Shown here in pieces: positions 8,722-17,389 of a stretch of DNA of 64,000 bases. Made by a program: the position numbers and the translations under genes. Within the stretch, counting starts at the first letter, position 1. Every line of letters starts with the position of its first letter. The notes under the pieces are model-generated. The model was not told the DNA's origin, ran no database searches, and worked only from the letters and a program-made list of their open reading frames with translations. Source of the DNA: Corynebacterium renale (GTDB lineage Bacteria; Actinomycetota; Actinomycetes; Mycobacteriales; Mycobacteriaceae); assembly GCF_002563965.1 (NCBI RefSeq), contig NZ_PDJF01000001.1:620001-684000 (forward strand). The letters are read 5' to 3'.

Positions 8722-9308
8722 AGTGTACTGAAGCCCCCAACTGCGATTATGAGGCCGAAGATAATGAACAGGATGCCGGCACCCCGGTCGAGCCACGGGC
8801 CCAGGCGCTGTAGCAGTGGGGAAATCTTATCTACCAGCAGCGCAAAGCTTATGAAGTAGATGAATCCGGTGCTGCACACCAAGGCCACGGCCCAGAAACT
8901 GTTGCCGTATTGGGCGAAGATCGCGGCGAAGAAGAGGAGCGCCTTCGGGTTGGCCAGGTTCGTTACTAGGCCCACGAGGAATGGGTTGCGTTCGCGTGGC
9001 TGCGCCGGGGGCGCGCTCCCGTCCCCGTCACCGCCGGCGCCGGCCGGTGCGGGCGCGGGGCGAACGGCCTGCACGCCCATCCACACCAGGAACACGCCAC
9101 CGAGGATCTGGACGGCCGCGATCGCCTGGGCGGGAAGCGCGGCGAGGCCGAGCCAGGAGGCCAGGGCCCACCCGGTGTTGCCGGTCATGATGCCGAGCGC
9201 GCACAGCACCCCGGCGCGCCGTGAGCGGCTGCCTACCCGGATGATCTGGAAGACGTCCGGCCCGGGACTTAGGAGTACCGCGATCCACGCGACGAGCAGT
9301 CCGAGCAT
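8718..9308 (-). CDS. LysE/RhtB family amino-acid exporter
   Basis: A 196-residue inner-membrane protein with about six hydrophobic helices, typical in length for LysE/RhtB permeases that export amino acids or small metabolites. The N-terminal family motif SPGPD is at residues 14-18, and GIMTGNTGW and LVTNLANPKALLFFAAIF are further signatures. A proline/alanine/glycine-rich cytoplasmic loop (about residues 85-105) is longer than usual. The start overlaps the stop of the SDR gene by one base (TAATG). The exported substrate cannot be told. Confidence 0.93.
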   Translation of the reverse strand: MLGLLVAWIAVLLSPGPDVFQIIRVGSRSRRAGVLCALGIMTGNTGWALASWLGLAALPAQAIAAVQILGGVFLVWMGVQAVRPAPAPAGAGGDGDGSAPPAQPRERNPFLVGLVTNLANPKALLFFAAIFAQYGNSFWAVALVCSTGFIYFISFALLVDKISPLLQRLGPWLDRGAGILFIIFGLIIAVGGFSTL

Positions 9309-10036
9309 TAGACCTGGTCTGCCGGCATGATGTGCAGGCGGTCGATGTTGACGTGGGCGGACAGGGACGCTACCCAGCGGACGGTTTCGGCGATGTCTTC
9401 GGCGGTGAGGTTGAGGTGGCCTTCGTAGACGGCGGCGGCGCGCTGTGCGTCACCTTTGAAGCGGACGAGGGAGAAGTCTGTTTTGACGCGGCCGGGGTCG
9501 ATTTCGGTGATGCGAATTTTTCCGGCGTCTTCGATCCGTTGGACGCGGGTCAGGGCGCGGAGCCCGAATTTGGCGGCGTTGTACCCGGCCCCGCCTTCGT
9601 ACGGGTTGAAGGCTGCGACGGAGGCCATGTTGATGATCAGCGGTGCCGTGGCCGCGAGTAGTTGGGGCCGCAGGGCGTTGGTGACGCGGACGGTGCCGAG
9701 CACGTTTGTGTCATACATCCACTGCCAGTCCTCTAAGTCGGCTTCAGCCAGCGGGTCCAGGCCCTTGGCTCCGCCGGCGTTGTTGACCAGTAGGTCTACC
9801 CGGGGCAGCGCGGCGGCGAAGGCGTCCACGGAGTTCTGGTCCGTGACGTCTAGGACGTGGGCAGCGCCCCCGATGTCTGCGGCGATGCGCTCGAGGTTTT
9901 CTTTGCGACGCGCCGCTACCACGACGAACCAGCCGTCGGCAGCGAGTGCGCGGGCGCTGGCCTCCCCGATCCCGGAGGAGCCTCCGGTGACTACTGCTAC
10001 GCGTGTGTTGTCAGGTACTTCGATCATGGCGCTCAT
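9308..10036 (-). CDS. Short-chain dehydrogenase/reductase (SDR)
   Basis: A cytoplasmic NAD(P)-dependent oxidoreductase of the classical SDR family, about 242 residues. The cofactor motif TGGSSGIG is near the N-terminus, NNAGG follows at about residue 85, the catalytic serine lies in NMASVAAF, and YNAAK gives the catalytic Tyr and Lys. The start is uncertain: ATG at 10036 or 10027, or GTG at 10048. None has a clear ribosome site. It is the first gene of the SDR-LysE-S4-VOC operon. The substrate is unknown. Confidence 0.92.
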   Translation of the reverse strand: MSAMIEVPDNTRVAVVTGGSSGIGEASARALAADGWFVVVAARRKENLERIAADIGGAAHVLDVTDQNSVDAFAAALPRVDLLVNNAGGAKGLDPLAEADLEDWQWMYDTNVLGTVRVTNALRPQLLAATAPLIINMASVAAFNPYEGGAGYNAAKFGLRALTRVQRIEDAGKIRITEIDPGRVKTDFSLVRFKGDAQRAAAVYEGHLNLTAEDIAETVRWVASLSAHVNIDRLHIMPADQV

Positions 10037-10146
10037 TCTGGCACGCACGCCAGACTCCGGGGGTGAAAACCACTACCCCCTAAAAGTATTGCGCAGGTGA
10101 AACACAGCAACAATAATTGTGCCATCCGACACATAAGGAGAATTGC

Positions 10147-11439
10147 ATGAAAAAGCTGCTTGCAACCGTTGCTGCTGCGGCGCTGGCTTTCACCGCCACC
10201 CCAGCGCAGGCGTACACCTTCCACGACACGTACCCGGAAACCCCGAAGCTGAACCCGCAGCTTCCAATCGTGCACACTACCCACGGCTCTGACCACATCA
10301 AGGCCAATGTGCTCAACGCGCGTCCGGTATGCAATTCGGGTGAGGATTTCCGCACCGTGGTCTACCAGGCTTCGGACAACTTCACTCCGGCAGGCACGAT
10401 TTCCACCACGAATAAGACGTCGAGCCCCATTCCGCTGACTCAGGACCTGGCGCGCACCCAGTCCATTTCCCTGTCCATCCAGGGCGACCGCACCAACACC
10501 ACCTCCGTCAACCTGGGCGGTTCGGTCAGTGAGGACGGTAAGTCTGGTTCGGTGGGTATCACGAAGTCGATCGTCGAGAAGATTGGTGCCCAGTTCTCGT
10601 ATTCCTTGAGCTGGACTGCCGGCCAGAAGATCGGCCCGTACGAGGTTCCTGCAGGCCACACGGGTGAGGCGACGTTCGGTTTCCGCACCATCCACCTGGA
10701 TGGCACCCAGCAGTACTGCAAGCCCAACGGCACCTGGTCCAACCCCACTCCGTGGCGCGTCATGGCTCCGGTGAAGAATGAGGTGGAGGTCAAGGTGTAT
10801 GACACCCTTGCCGGCTCCTGGCTGGGCGACACCACTCCAGGCACCCCAGACACCCCAGACACCACCTCGGAACCGGATACGTCCGTGGCGGACCCGGACG
10901 TCGTCGACGGCCCTGCCGAGGAGCCAGAAATCATCCCGGAGCCGACCCTGGACCCGGGCGACCACGAGTATGACCTCGAGCCGTATTTCACCGTCGCCGC
11001 AGGTAAGGCGTCTGGTTTCGCGGGCCTGGTGGCGCTGCGTGTGAAGAATGTGGGAACCAAGCAGTACTACCAGGACAACCTGGCGACCCGTTTCCGCATC
11101 GACGTTCACACCGACCGTGGCCCGGAGGGCGTTGATCGCTTGATCACGCCGGGCTGGTTCAACGGGGCGTACACCCGTGACCTGGGCTTTAATAAGGAAA
11201 CGTCCACGCGTTCCTTCGAGGTGACACTGTCGAATCCGGTGCGCCCGGGCCAGTCGCAGCTGGTGGCGAACCTGAACTTCGGCGATGGCAACACGTCTGA
11301 GGGCCGCCTGCACAACTACATCACGGTCACCCAGATTGGCCGCGTGGCTGGCGACGTGTCCGAGTACAACGACCAGAACGTGGATTCCCGTGAGGCCACT
11401 GTGGACCACATGAAGCGGAAGAATAAGGGCATCTTCTAG
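10147..11439 (+). CDS. Secreted protein of unknown function
   Basis: A 430-residue exported protein. The signal peptide is residues 1-22 (MKKLLATVAAAALAFTATPAQA). The ATG at 10147 is chosen because AAGGAG lies 7 nt upstream. Residues about 50-200 form a beta-rich domain with a single Cys in the VCNSGEDF segment and another in QQYCKPNG. Residues about 225-275 are a Thr/Pro/Asp-rich linker (GTPDTPDTTSEP), and the C-terminal half is a second beta-rich domain. I do not recognise either domain. The linker suggests a wall-spanning or surface protein. The gene runs into hrpB after only 9 bp. Confidence 0.85.
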   Translation: MKKLLATVAAAALAFTATPAQAYTFHDTYPETPKLNPQLPIVHTTHGSDHIKANVLNARPVCNSGEDFRTVVYQASDNFTPAGTISTTNKTSSPIPLTQDLARTQSISLSIQGDRTNTTSVNLGGSVSEDGKSGSVGITKSIVEKIGAQFSYSLSWTAGQKIGPYEVPAGHTGEATFGFRTIHLDGTQQYCKPNGTWSNPTPWRVMAPVKNEVEVKVYDTLAGSWLGDTTPGTPDTPDTTSEPDTSVADPDVVDGPAEEPEIIPEPTLDPGDHEYDLEPYFTVAAGKASGFAGLVALRVKNVGTKQYYQDNLATRFRIDVHTDRGPEGVDRLITPGWFNGAYTRDLGFNKETSTRSFEVTLSNPVRPGQSQLVANLNFGDGNTSEGRLHNYITVTQIGRVAGDVSEYNDQNVDSREATVDHMKRKNKGIF

Positions 11440-11448
11440 CCTGGAGGA

Positions 11449-13677
11449 ATGTTCAACCTGGAGGTTATTGGGGCGGGGTTGCCCGTCGCGAAGCAAGAAA
11501 GCGCCCTGCGAGCTGCCCTCGAGGCCGGCGGCGCGGTGGTGCAGGCGCCTCCGGGGACGGGCAAGACTACCTTTGTGCCGCCGCTCGCCGCCAACCTGGT
11601 GTCGGGGAAAGTGCTGGTCACGGCACCTCGCCGGGTCGCTGTTCGGGCGGCGGCCCGGCGTCTTGCGTCCCTGGCTGGCCAGGAGTTGGGCCAGGATGTG
11701 GGCTACCGGGTCCATGCGGACACGGTGCCCGGCGCGCGCGTGGAGTTTTGCACACCGGGCGTGTTGCTTCGGATGTTGCTTTCCGACGCCGAGTTGCCCG
11801 GCGTGGACGCCATCATCATCGATGAGGTGCACGAACGCCAGCTGGATACGGACCTGGTGTTGGGCATGGCCGCCGAGCTTGCCCTCCTGCGCGAGGACCT
11901 GCACCTGGTGGTGATGTCCGCGACCGTGGATACCGCCCGCTACCAGCAACTTTTGGGCCTGGATGTGGTGAGCACGCCCGCGGTGACGCACCCCTTGGAG
12001 ATTGAGTACCGCGCGCACCCAGGCCGCGGGCAGCGCACCCGCGAGTTTTGGGACGCCGTCGCCGACACGGCGCGCGGTGAGCTGGGCGATTACTCGGTCC
12101 TGGTTTTTGTGCCGGGCCGGTGGGAGGCGGAGTACGTCGCCGGACGGTGTGGCGGGATTGCGCTGCACGGTGGGGCGAGTTCCCGGGACCAGGATGCCGC
12201 GTTGCGCGACACGGGGCCGCGGATTGTGGTGTCGACGGCGCTGGCGGAAAGCTCAGTAACTGTACCCGGCGTGCGTACTGTGGTCGACGCGGGCCTTTCG
12301 CGGGGCCCGCGCCGCGACGAGAACCGCGGCATGACTGGCCTGGTCACCGTGTCGGAGGCGCGCTCCACCGCCGAGCAGCGCGCTGGTCGCGCCGGACGCG
12401 AGGGCCCAGGCCGGGTGGTGCGCATGTTCACCGAATCCGAATTCCGCCACTTCCCCGCCCACATCACGCCCGAAATCCTGAGCGCCGACCTCACCCAGGC
12501 CACGCTGTGGCTCAAGTGTTGGGGCTCCCCGGATCTCCCGCTTCTCGACGCCCCTCCGGCCGCCTCCCTGCACTCTGCCGAAGAGACCCTGCACCGCTTG
12601 GGCGCGCTGGATGGCGAGGAGGTCACGCCCCTGGGAAAGAAGCTGGCGCGCATGCCCCTGGACCCGCGGTTAGGCCGCGCACTCCTGGACACCGGCGGCG
12701 TGGATACCGTGGCCCGCTTATCGGCCCGGGAGGGTGGCGATTGGAAGAAGGAGGCCGCCCGGCTGCGCCGCTTTGTGAAACCCCGCGCCGTGGAACCTGG
12801 CGTGGTCATCGGCTCCGCGTACCCGGAGTGGATCGGGCGGCGCGAAAAGGATTCCTACCTGCTGGCTTCGGGAACGCGCGTGGAGGCACCAGCGAGCAGC
12901 GACTGGATCGCGTGCAGCGAAATCTCGCGCACGGGCAACCGGGCCGTGGTCCGAGACAGCGCCCCCATCGCGGAGGCGGACGCCCTGCGCCTCATCGGCG
13001 TTACTGAAACTACGGAAGCCTGGCTGGAAAGCGGCGCGGTGCGCGGGCGGCGCGTACGCCGAGCCGGCGCCATCGAACTCAGCTCCACGCCAGTGAAACC
13101 CGACCGTGATGCAGCCCGCGGCGCCCTCCGCGACGCCGGCCCCGAGCTCTTCACGTTCTCCCAGGCCGCGCGCGAACTTTTAGACCGCATCCGATTCCTG
13201 CACGAGCAGGTAGGCGAACCGTGGCCCGGTGAGGCACCGGAGGGGTGGTTGGACCCCGAGATTGAGCAGGTCGTAGGCGGTGCACGCGCCGGCGGAATCG
13301 ACATGTACCCCGCGGTGCAACGGCTCCTACCGTGGCCAGAGGCCACGCGGCTTGAGGAGTTGGCGCCGGCGCGGTTGCCGGTGCCGTCGGGAAGCAACCC
13401 GAAAGTGGACTATTCTTCCGGACGCCCCGTTGTACGCGTCAAGCTGCAGGAATGCTTCGGCCTGGCCGCCTCCCCGGAGTGCGCGGGCGTGCGCGTGCAG
13501 TTCCACTTGCTGTCCCCGGCCGGCCGGGAACTAGCAATTACCGACGACCTCGCCTCCTTCTGGAACGGCCCATACACCGGAGTGCGCGCCGACATGCGCG
13601 GGCGCTACCCCAAACACCCGTGGCCGGAAGACCCCTGGACCGCGCCCGCGACGGCGCGAACGAAGAAGCGGATGTAG
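11449..13677 (+). CDS. hrpB: ATP-dependent RNA helicase HrpB (DEAH family)
   Basis: A 742-residue DEAH-box helicase. Motifs in order: Walker A PPGTGKTT (about 34-41), DEVH (125-128), SAT (157-159), then STALAESSVTVPG (motif V) and EQRAGRAGREGPG (motif VI), followed by the HA2/ratchet region and the C-terminal HrpB domain (FWNGPYTGVRADMRGRYPKHPWPEDP). The last element is diagnostic of HrpB. The cellular target of HrpB is not established in general. GGAGGA lies just before the ATG at 11449, and it probably shares a transcript with the upstream secreted-protein gene. Confidence 0.95.
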   Translation: MFNLEVIGAGLPVAKQESALRAALEAGGAVVQAPPGTGKTTFVPPLAANLVSGKVLVTAPRRVAVRAAARRLASLAGQELGQDVGYRVHADTVPGARVEFCTPGVLLRMLLSDAELPGVDAIIIDEVHERQLDTDLVLGMAAELALLREDLHLVVMSATVDTARYQQLLGLDVVSTPAVTHPLEIEYRAHPGRGQRTREFWDAVADTARGELGDYSVLVFVPGRWEAEYVAGRCGGIALHGGASSRDQDAALRDTGPRIVVSTALAESSVTVPGVRTVVDAGLSRGPRRDENRGMTGLVTVSEARSTAEQRAGRAGREGPGRVVRMFTESEFRHFPAHITPEILSADLTQATLWLKCWGSPDLPLLDAPPAASLHSAEETLHRLGALDGEEVTPLGKKLARMPLDPRLGRALLDTGGVDTVARLSAREGGDWKKEAARLRRFVKPRAVEPGVVIGSAYPEWIGRREKDSYLLASGTRVEAPASSDWIACSEISRTGNRAVVRDSAPIAEADALRLIGVTETTEAWLESGAVRGRRVRRAGAIELSSTPVKPDRDAARGALRDAGPELFTFSQAARELLDRIRFLHEQVGEPWPGEAPEGWLDPEIEQVVGGARAGGIDMYPAVQRLLPWPEATRLEELAPARLPVPSGSNPKVDYSSGRPVVRVKLQECFGLAASPECAGVRVQFHLLSPAGRELAITDDLASFWNGPYTGVRADMRGRYPKHPWPEDPWTAPATARTKKRM

Positions 13678-13713
13678 AGGCACCCAAAGTAATTACCGTA
13701 AGGAGTTCTCTCC

Positions 13714-13938
13714 ATGGAGCTAACATACTACGACCCCGAGGCCGATGCAGCGTACCTATCCCTAGCCGAAGAAGGCGTTGCATCGGATTCGCAAATAGCA
13801 GGAATAACCTGCGATAAGATCGCCGGCGAAGTTGAAATAGACGTCAGCAGCGATGGAAAGATAATGGGAATAGAGTTTGTCTGCGCCTCATCGATACTCC
13901 CAGCGACGCTTCTCCAGAATGCAAAAATACAACGCTAA
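13714..13938 (+). CDS. DUF2283 small protein
   Basis: A 74-residue protein with the DUF2283 pattern: YDPEADAAYLSL at the start, then GVASDSQIAG and a central EIDVSSDGKIMGIEF. These proteins are small beta-sheet units of unknown function, often encoded by mobile or toxin-like loci. AAGGAG lies 9 nt before the ATG. Base composition is lower in GC than in the flanking hrpB gene (ATA and AAT codons), which hints at separate ancestry. No partner gene is visible beside it. Confidence 0.85.
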   Translation: MELTYYDPEADAAYLSLAEEGVASDSQIAGITCDKIAGEVEIDVSSDGKIMGIEFVCASSILPATLLQNAKIQR

Positions 13939-14037
13939 ATTTAAACCGATTCAAGCGTGAGCGGCATATTCCAGCACTGTGGCCTCCCTTGAAGGCCGCC
14001 TTCCTCCGCGCGCACAACGACGAGCCATATCTAGGCT

Positions 14038-14256
14038 CTAGCTCCTGTTCTTCCACCAGCGGGCGAAAACAAATATAAGGAAGCCCACAAGGGGGAGAAG
14101 AAAAACCATCAACGCCCAACCAACCGCCGAGCCAGTGCCGCGGCGCCGGAATTCATAAACAAATACGCCCACACTCAACACAAGGTGCAGCAGGATTATG
14201 ACTAGCCAGGCAAGATCATAGGCCAAAGGAATCGTTACGGCTTCCCCACTCACCAC
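14038..14256 (-). CDS. Small PLDc_N-type membrane protein
   Basis: A 72-residue protein with two membrane helices (LAWLVIILLHLVLSVGVFVY and VGWALMVFLLPLVGFLIFVF) and the pattern R-R-x-x-x-x-S-A-V-G-W, as in the PLDc_N domain found alone in many actinobacteria. It has no catalytic residues. The GTG start at 14256 has GAGGAGG 9 nt upstream. Function unknown. Confidence 0.8.
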   Translation of the reverse strand: MVSGEAVTIPLAYDLAWLVIILLHLVLSVGVFVYEFRRRGTGSAVGWALMVFLLPLVGFLIFVFARWWKNRS

Positions 14257-14322
14257 GGCTTGCCTCCTCTAGGTACGTAAAGTTGTGCCCCGCACCGGCG
14301 CCTGGACGCTAACGCCAGTTTC

Positions 14323-14386
14323 TTCTACTCGAAAGCTACTCGAAAGCTACTCGAAAATTTTTCTTTCTAGTAGCTTTCGAGTAGAA
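14323..14386. terminator. Hairpin with triplicated 11-nt arm
   Basis: An 18-nt arm (14323-14340) pairs perfectly with 14369-14386. Inside it, an 11-nt unit CTACTCGAAAG occurs at 14325 and 14336, and with a one-base change at 14347, so the right arm can pair in alternative registers. AATTTTTCTTTCT lies in the loop. It lies between two minus-strand genes and may terminate transcription of the SPFH-RHH operon. Confidence 0.6.
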
Positions 14387-14397
14387 CCATCCCAGCC

Positions 14398-14589
14398 CTA
14401 CGTTCCGGGCGGCCGGCCCCGCCGCGGGATGTCGCCGACGTTTTTGGGTAAACGGCCGGCGCGCCGGAGGGCGTCGCGAAGCATGACCTCGATTTGAGCG
14501 TTCGTGCTGCGTGCTTCGTCGGCGGCCCACCGGGCGATGGCGTCGTGGACCTGCGGGTCTATGCGCAGGGCCACACTTTTGCGTGCCAT
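14398..14589 (-). CDS. Ribbon-helix-helix (Arc-like) DNA-binding protein
   Basis: A 63-residue Arc/MetJ-type protein: a beta strand SVALRIDP, then two helices (VHDAIARWAADEARSTNAQIEVMLRDALRRAG) and a basic tail rich in Arg and Pro. Such proteins bind operators as dimers and commonly act as antitoxins or autorepressors. It lies 2 bp downstream of the SPFH gene, in the same operon. No toxin is encoded beside it, so it is better read as a regulator of the SPFH operon, perhaps acting at the palindromes upstream (15557-15604). That last link is inference. Confidence 0.85.
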   Translation of the reverse strand: MARKSVALRIDPQVHDAIARWAADEARSTNAQIEVMLRDALRRAGRLPKNVGDIPRRGRPPGT

Positions 14590-14591
14590 TG

Positions 14592-15527
14592 TTAGGTGTA
14601 CAAGCTCCCCGTGTTGATCATAGGCTGTGCGTTATTGTCGGAGCACAGCACGACCAGCAGGTTGGAGACCATTGCTGCACGACGCTCTGGGTCCAAATCC
14701 ACAATGTCTTTCTGTTCCAGCTGGTCGAGGGCAGTTTCTACCATAGAGACGGCACCTTCGACGATGGTTTCGCGCGCGTCGACGATCGCGCCGGCTTGCT
14801 GGCGTTGCAGCATGGCTTGCGCAATTTCGGGCGCATAGGACAGGGAGCCGATGCGGGCTTCGATGATTTCTACACCGGCGACGCGGACGCGGGCGGCGAC
14901 TTCGTCGGCAAGCTCCTGGGAGACCAGCTCCGTCGAGCCGCTTAGCGACGGCGCGTGCTGCGTCCCACCGTCGTAGGGGTGAGTGGTAGCCACATGTCGT
15001 AGTGCGGACTCCGCTTGGGAGAGGATGAATTCATCCACATCCTCCACGGCGAAGGACGCTTTGGCGGTGTCGGCGATCTGCCACACCACAATCGCGCCGA
15101 TGTTGACGGGGTTGCCGTTGGAGTCGTTGACTTTGATGGTTTCGGTCTCGAAGTTGCGCACGCGCACGGAGACTTTCTTCGTGGTGGTCAGCGGCGGGAC
15201 CATGGTCAAGCCGGTGCGGCGGTTGGTGCCTACGTAGCGGCCGAAGAATTGGACCACGCGGGTGTGGCCGGGGTCGATGATGCGGACCATACCGAGCACG
15301 ACCAGGAAGATGAGGCCGGTCAGGACGATGAGCAGCAGACTCCAGAGCGCGGCGGTAACAAAGAGGAGCGCGATGCTCGCCACCACGAGCACGAGTGCTG
15401 CGAGCAGGATTCCTACTGCCCCGCCGGCGCCGGTGGACCATGATTTGGTTTCTTTGACTTCTACTTTGGCGCCGTCGTGGCCGACGGGGCGGTCGGCCAC
15501 TTCGGCTTCTTTGACGTGTTCGCTCAT
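14592..15527 (-). CDS. SPFH/Band 7 domain membrane protein
   Basis: A 311-residue stomatin/prohibitin-like protein. Two adjacent membrane helices (about 35-85, AVGILLAALVLVVASIALLFVTAALWSLLL and beyond) precede an SPFH domain (DPGHTRVVQFFGRYVGT, RTGLTMVPPL, FETETIKVND, GNPVNIGAIVVWQI), and the C-terminal helical region ends in ALDQLEQKDIVDLDPERRAAMVSNLLVVL. The family scaffolds membrane microdomains. The operon partner is the RHH protein, a pairing seen in other bacteria. GAGGAGG precedes the ATG at 15527. Confidence 0.92.
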   Translation of the reverse strand: MSEHVKEAEVADRPVGHDGAKVEVKETKSWSTGAGGAVGILLAALVLVVASIALLFVTAALWSLLLIVLTGLIFLVVLGMVRIIDPGHTRVVQFFGRYVGTNRRTGLTMVPPLTTTKKVSVRVRNFETETIKVNDSNGNPVNIGAIVVWQIADTAKASFAVEDVDEFILSQAESALRHVATTHPYDGGTQHAPSLSGSTELVSQELADEVAARVRVAGVEIIEARIGSLSYAPEIAQAMLQRQQAGAIVDARETIVEGAVSMVETALDQLEQKDIVDLDPERRAAMVSNLLVVLCSDNNAQPMINTGSLYT

Positions 15528-15556
15528 GGGGTGCCTCCTCGGGGGCTGAAAATTAA

Positions 15557-15604
15557 TGTGATATCAGATTATCACAGAGCGCCGCGAAATGTGATATCAC
15601 ATTT
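15557..15604. promoter_or_regulatory. Two palindromic operators upstream of the SPFH operon
   Basis: TGTGATA (15557-15563) and TATCACA (15570-15576) form one dyad, and AAATGTGATATCACATTT (15587-15604) is a perfect 18-bp palindrome sharing the TGTGATA half-site. Dyad centres are 29 bp apart, close to three helical turns. The TGTGA halves are too close together for a GlxR/CRP site (which has a 6-nt spacer). The RHH protein of this operon is the natural candidate ligand. Confidence 0.6.
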
Positions 15605-15690
15605 CGAAACACTACCCCCACCCCCGCCTTTACCCCTGGAAACAAACTGCAACAATGTCTGACATGCACATTCTGACCAGGAATTTTGGG

Positions 15691-15706
15691 GGTACCCAGA
15701 GGTACC
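15691..15706. promoter_or_regulatory. Doubled GGTACC site upstream of the TRAP operon
   Basis: Two GGTACC palindromes (15691-15696 and 15701-15706) are separated by 4 nt, about 95 bp before dctP. The centres are one helical turn apart. A TATGGT box near 15719 may be the -10. This could be the operator of a regulator not encoded here. Confidence 0.35.
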
Positions 15707-15801
15707 TATCAGCGTGTTATGGTCAGACAAATAATGTTCCACTGCAGGTCAGCGCCCTCCCTGGGGCCGAGTCCCTGCCCAAGCCCCGAGGAGACACACA
15801 C

Positions 15802-16845
15802 GTGCGACTCCGCCACACACTCGCGGCCGCCGTCACTGCCGTTGCACTGAGCTTCGGCGTGTCAGGATGCGGCGATCTCGGCGGCCTCGACCTGGAAACG
15901 GTCGGCGCCCCCGACAAAACCACCTACGTCAAACTCGCCCTCAACCAGTCTGAGGACCACCCCAGCTTCATCGCGCTGGAAAGCTTCTCCGAGAAGTTCG
16001 AAGCAGCCACCGACGGCCGCTGGAAGATTGAGGTCTTCCCGAACGAACAGTTGGGTTCCCAGCAGGAAGTCCTCCAGTTCATCCAGTCTTCTGCGATTGA
16101 GCTGGCGATCGTGTCCGGCACCCAGCTGGAGAACCTGAACACGGATTTCCGCGTGCTCAACATGCCGACCACGTTCAAGTCGGTGGACCACCAGATGGAT
16201 GTGATCCGCGACCAGGAGGTCGTCGGTGATTTGTTCACCAGCCTGGAGGACAAGAACATTTCCGTCATCGGCGGCTTTACCCAGGGCACGCGCTCGGTGT
16301 ACACCAAGGATTCCCCGGTGCTGAAGCCGGAGGATCTGCACGGCCGCAAGATCCGTGTCCAGGAATCGGATATGCACATCCGCATGATTGAACTCATGGG
16401 CGGTTCCGCTACCCCATTGTCGTACGGCGAGGTCTACACCGCGATTCAGTCTGGCGTGCTGGACGGCGCGGAGAACAATGAGGTTTCCTACGTCACCCAG
16501 AAGCACAATGAGGTCGCGCCCTACTGGTCCAAGACGGAACACCTGGTGGGCCTGGACTACATGATTATGCGCCACGACCTGCTCGAGGCCATGACTCCGG
16601 AGGACCGCGAGCTCTTCCTGAAGATGTGGGATGAGGCCATGGTGGAGCACACGCAGCTGTGGGCGAAGAAGACTGACGACGCCATCGCGACCGCCAAGGC
16701 CGCCGGCTCCGAGTTCAACGACGTCGACCGTGAGGCCTTCGACAAGGCGCTCGCCCCGATGCGTGACGAGTTCCTGAACACCGAATACCAGAACCAGCTG
16801 TACGACGCTATCCACGCCAAGGAGGATCCTGATGCTGGCAACTAA
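15802..16845 (+). CDS. dctP: TRAP transporter substrate-binding lipoprotein (DctP)
   Basis: Extracytoplasmic solute receptor of a tripartite ATP-independent periplasmic-type transporter, 347 residues. The start is taken as GTG at 15802 because AGGAG lies 9 nt upstream and the resulting N-terminus is a perfect lipoprotein signal (lipobox VSGC, lipidated Cys23). The DctP fold is shown by NEQLGSQQEVLQFIQSSAIELAIVSG, the RIRVQESDMHIRM type strand with the substrate-binding Arg, and LSYGEVYTAIQSGVLDGAENN. Substrates are usually C4-dicarboxylates or other organic acids. The exact one is unknown. It overlaps dctQ by 14 nt. Confidence 0.95.
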   Translation: MRLRHTLAAAVTAVALSFGVSGCGDLGGLDLETVGAPDKTTYVKLALNQSEDHPSFIALESFSEKFEAATDGRWKIEVFPNEQLGSQQEVLQFIQSSAIELAIVSGTQLENLNTDFRVLNMPTTFKSVDHQMDVIRDQEVVGDLFTSLEDKNISVIGGFTQGTRSVYTKDSPVLKPEDLHGRKIRVQESDMHIRMIELMGGSATPLSYGEVYTAIQSGVLDGAENNEVSYVTQKHNEVAPYWSKTEHLVGLDYMIMRHDLLEAMTPEDRELFLKMWDEAMVEHTQLWAKKTDDAIATAKAAGSEFNDVDREAFDKALAPMRDEFLNTEYQNQLYDAIHAKEDPDAGN

Positions 16846-17389
16846 GAATGCCCTGCTCAAGGTGCTCGGTGTGCTGTCTGTCATCCTGTTCGCACTCTTG
16901 GTGTGCGTGACGGTGTGGCAGGTCATCACCCGCCAGATTTTGCATGACCCATCGACCTGGTCGGAAGAACTGTCCAAGCTCCTGTTCGTCTGGCTGTCGT
17001 TCATCGGCGGCGCTTTCCTGTACGGCGAGCGTGGCCACATTGCGGTGGACTTCGTTGCCCGCCGCCTGCCGCGCGGTAGCCAGAAGTACTTGGCCGCGAC
17101 GGTGCAGGCGATCATCTTCATCTTCGCCGTGGTGGCGATGGTGTGGGGCGGTTACCTGGCGTCGTCGATCGCGTGGAACCAGAACCTGACGGCCTTGCCG
17201 TTTGCTATCGGTTGGGTGTACTTGGTCATTCCGATTACTGGCGTGTGCATCGCGATTTTCTCCGTGATCCACTTCGTGGCGCTGCTGCGTGGCGAAGAGG
17301 AACCGTACCCCGACGTCGAAGAACCTGAAGAGCCGCGCGACCTCGAAGAGGCTGAGGAAGAGCTCGTCGCTGTGGATGGGAGGAAATAA
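16832..17389 (+). CDS. dctQ: TRAP transporter small permease (DctQ)
   Basis: The four-helix small membrane subunit, 185 residues, with the family motif TWSEELSKLLFVWLSFIGGA and then GERGHIAVDFVARRLP. A cytoplasmic acidic tail (EEPEEPRDLEEAEEEL) follows the last helix. GGAGG lies before the ATG inside the end of dctP, and its TAA shares a base with the ATG of dctM, so all three subunits are translationally coupled. Confidence 0.93.
   Translation: MLATKNALLKVLGVLSVILFALLVCVTVWQVITRQILHDPSTWSEELSKLLFVWLSFIGGAFLYGERGHIAVDFVARRLPRGSQKYLAATVQAIIFIFAVVAMVWGGYLASSIAWNQNLTALPFAIGWVYLVIPITGVCIAIFSVIHFVALLRGEEEPYPDVEEPEEPRDLEEAEEELVAVDGRK

Noticed and set aside
10033..12168. Minus-strand ORF of 711 codons opposite the secreted protein and hrpB
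   Set aside because: Antisense shadow across two real genes, with low-complexity Arg/His composition and no ribosome site.
15587..15604. GlxR (CRP-type) binding site
   Set aside because: GlxR sites have TGTGA and TCACA separated by 6 nt; here the spacer is 2 nt.
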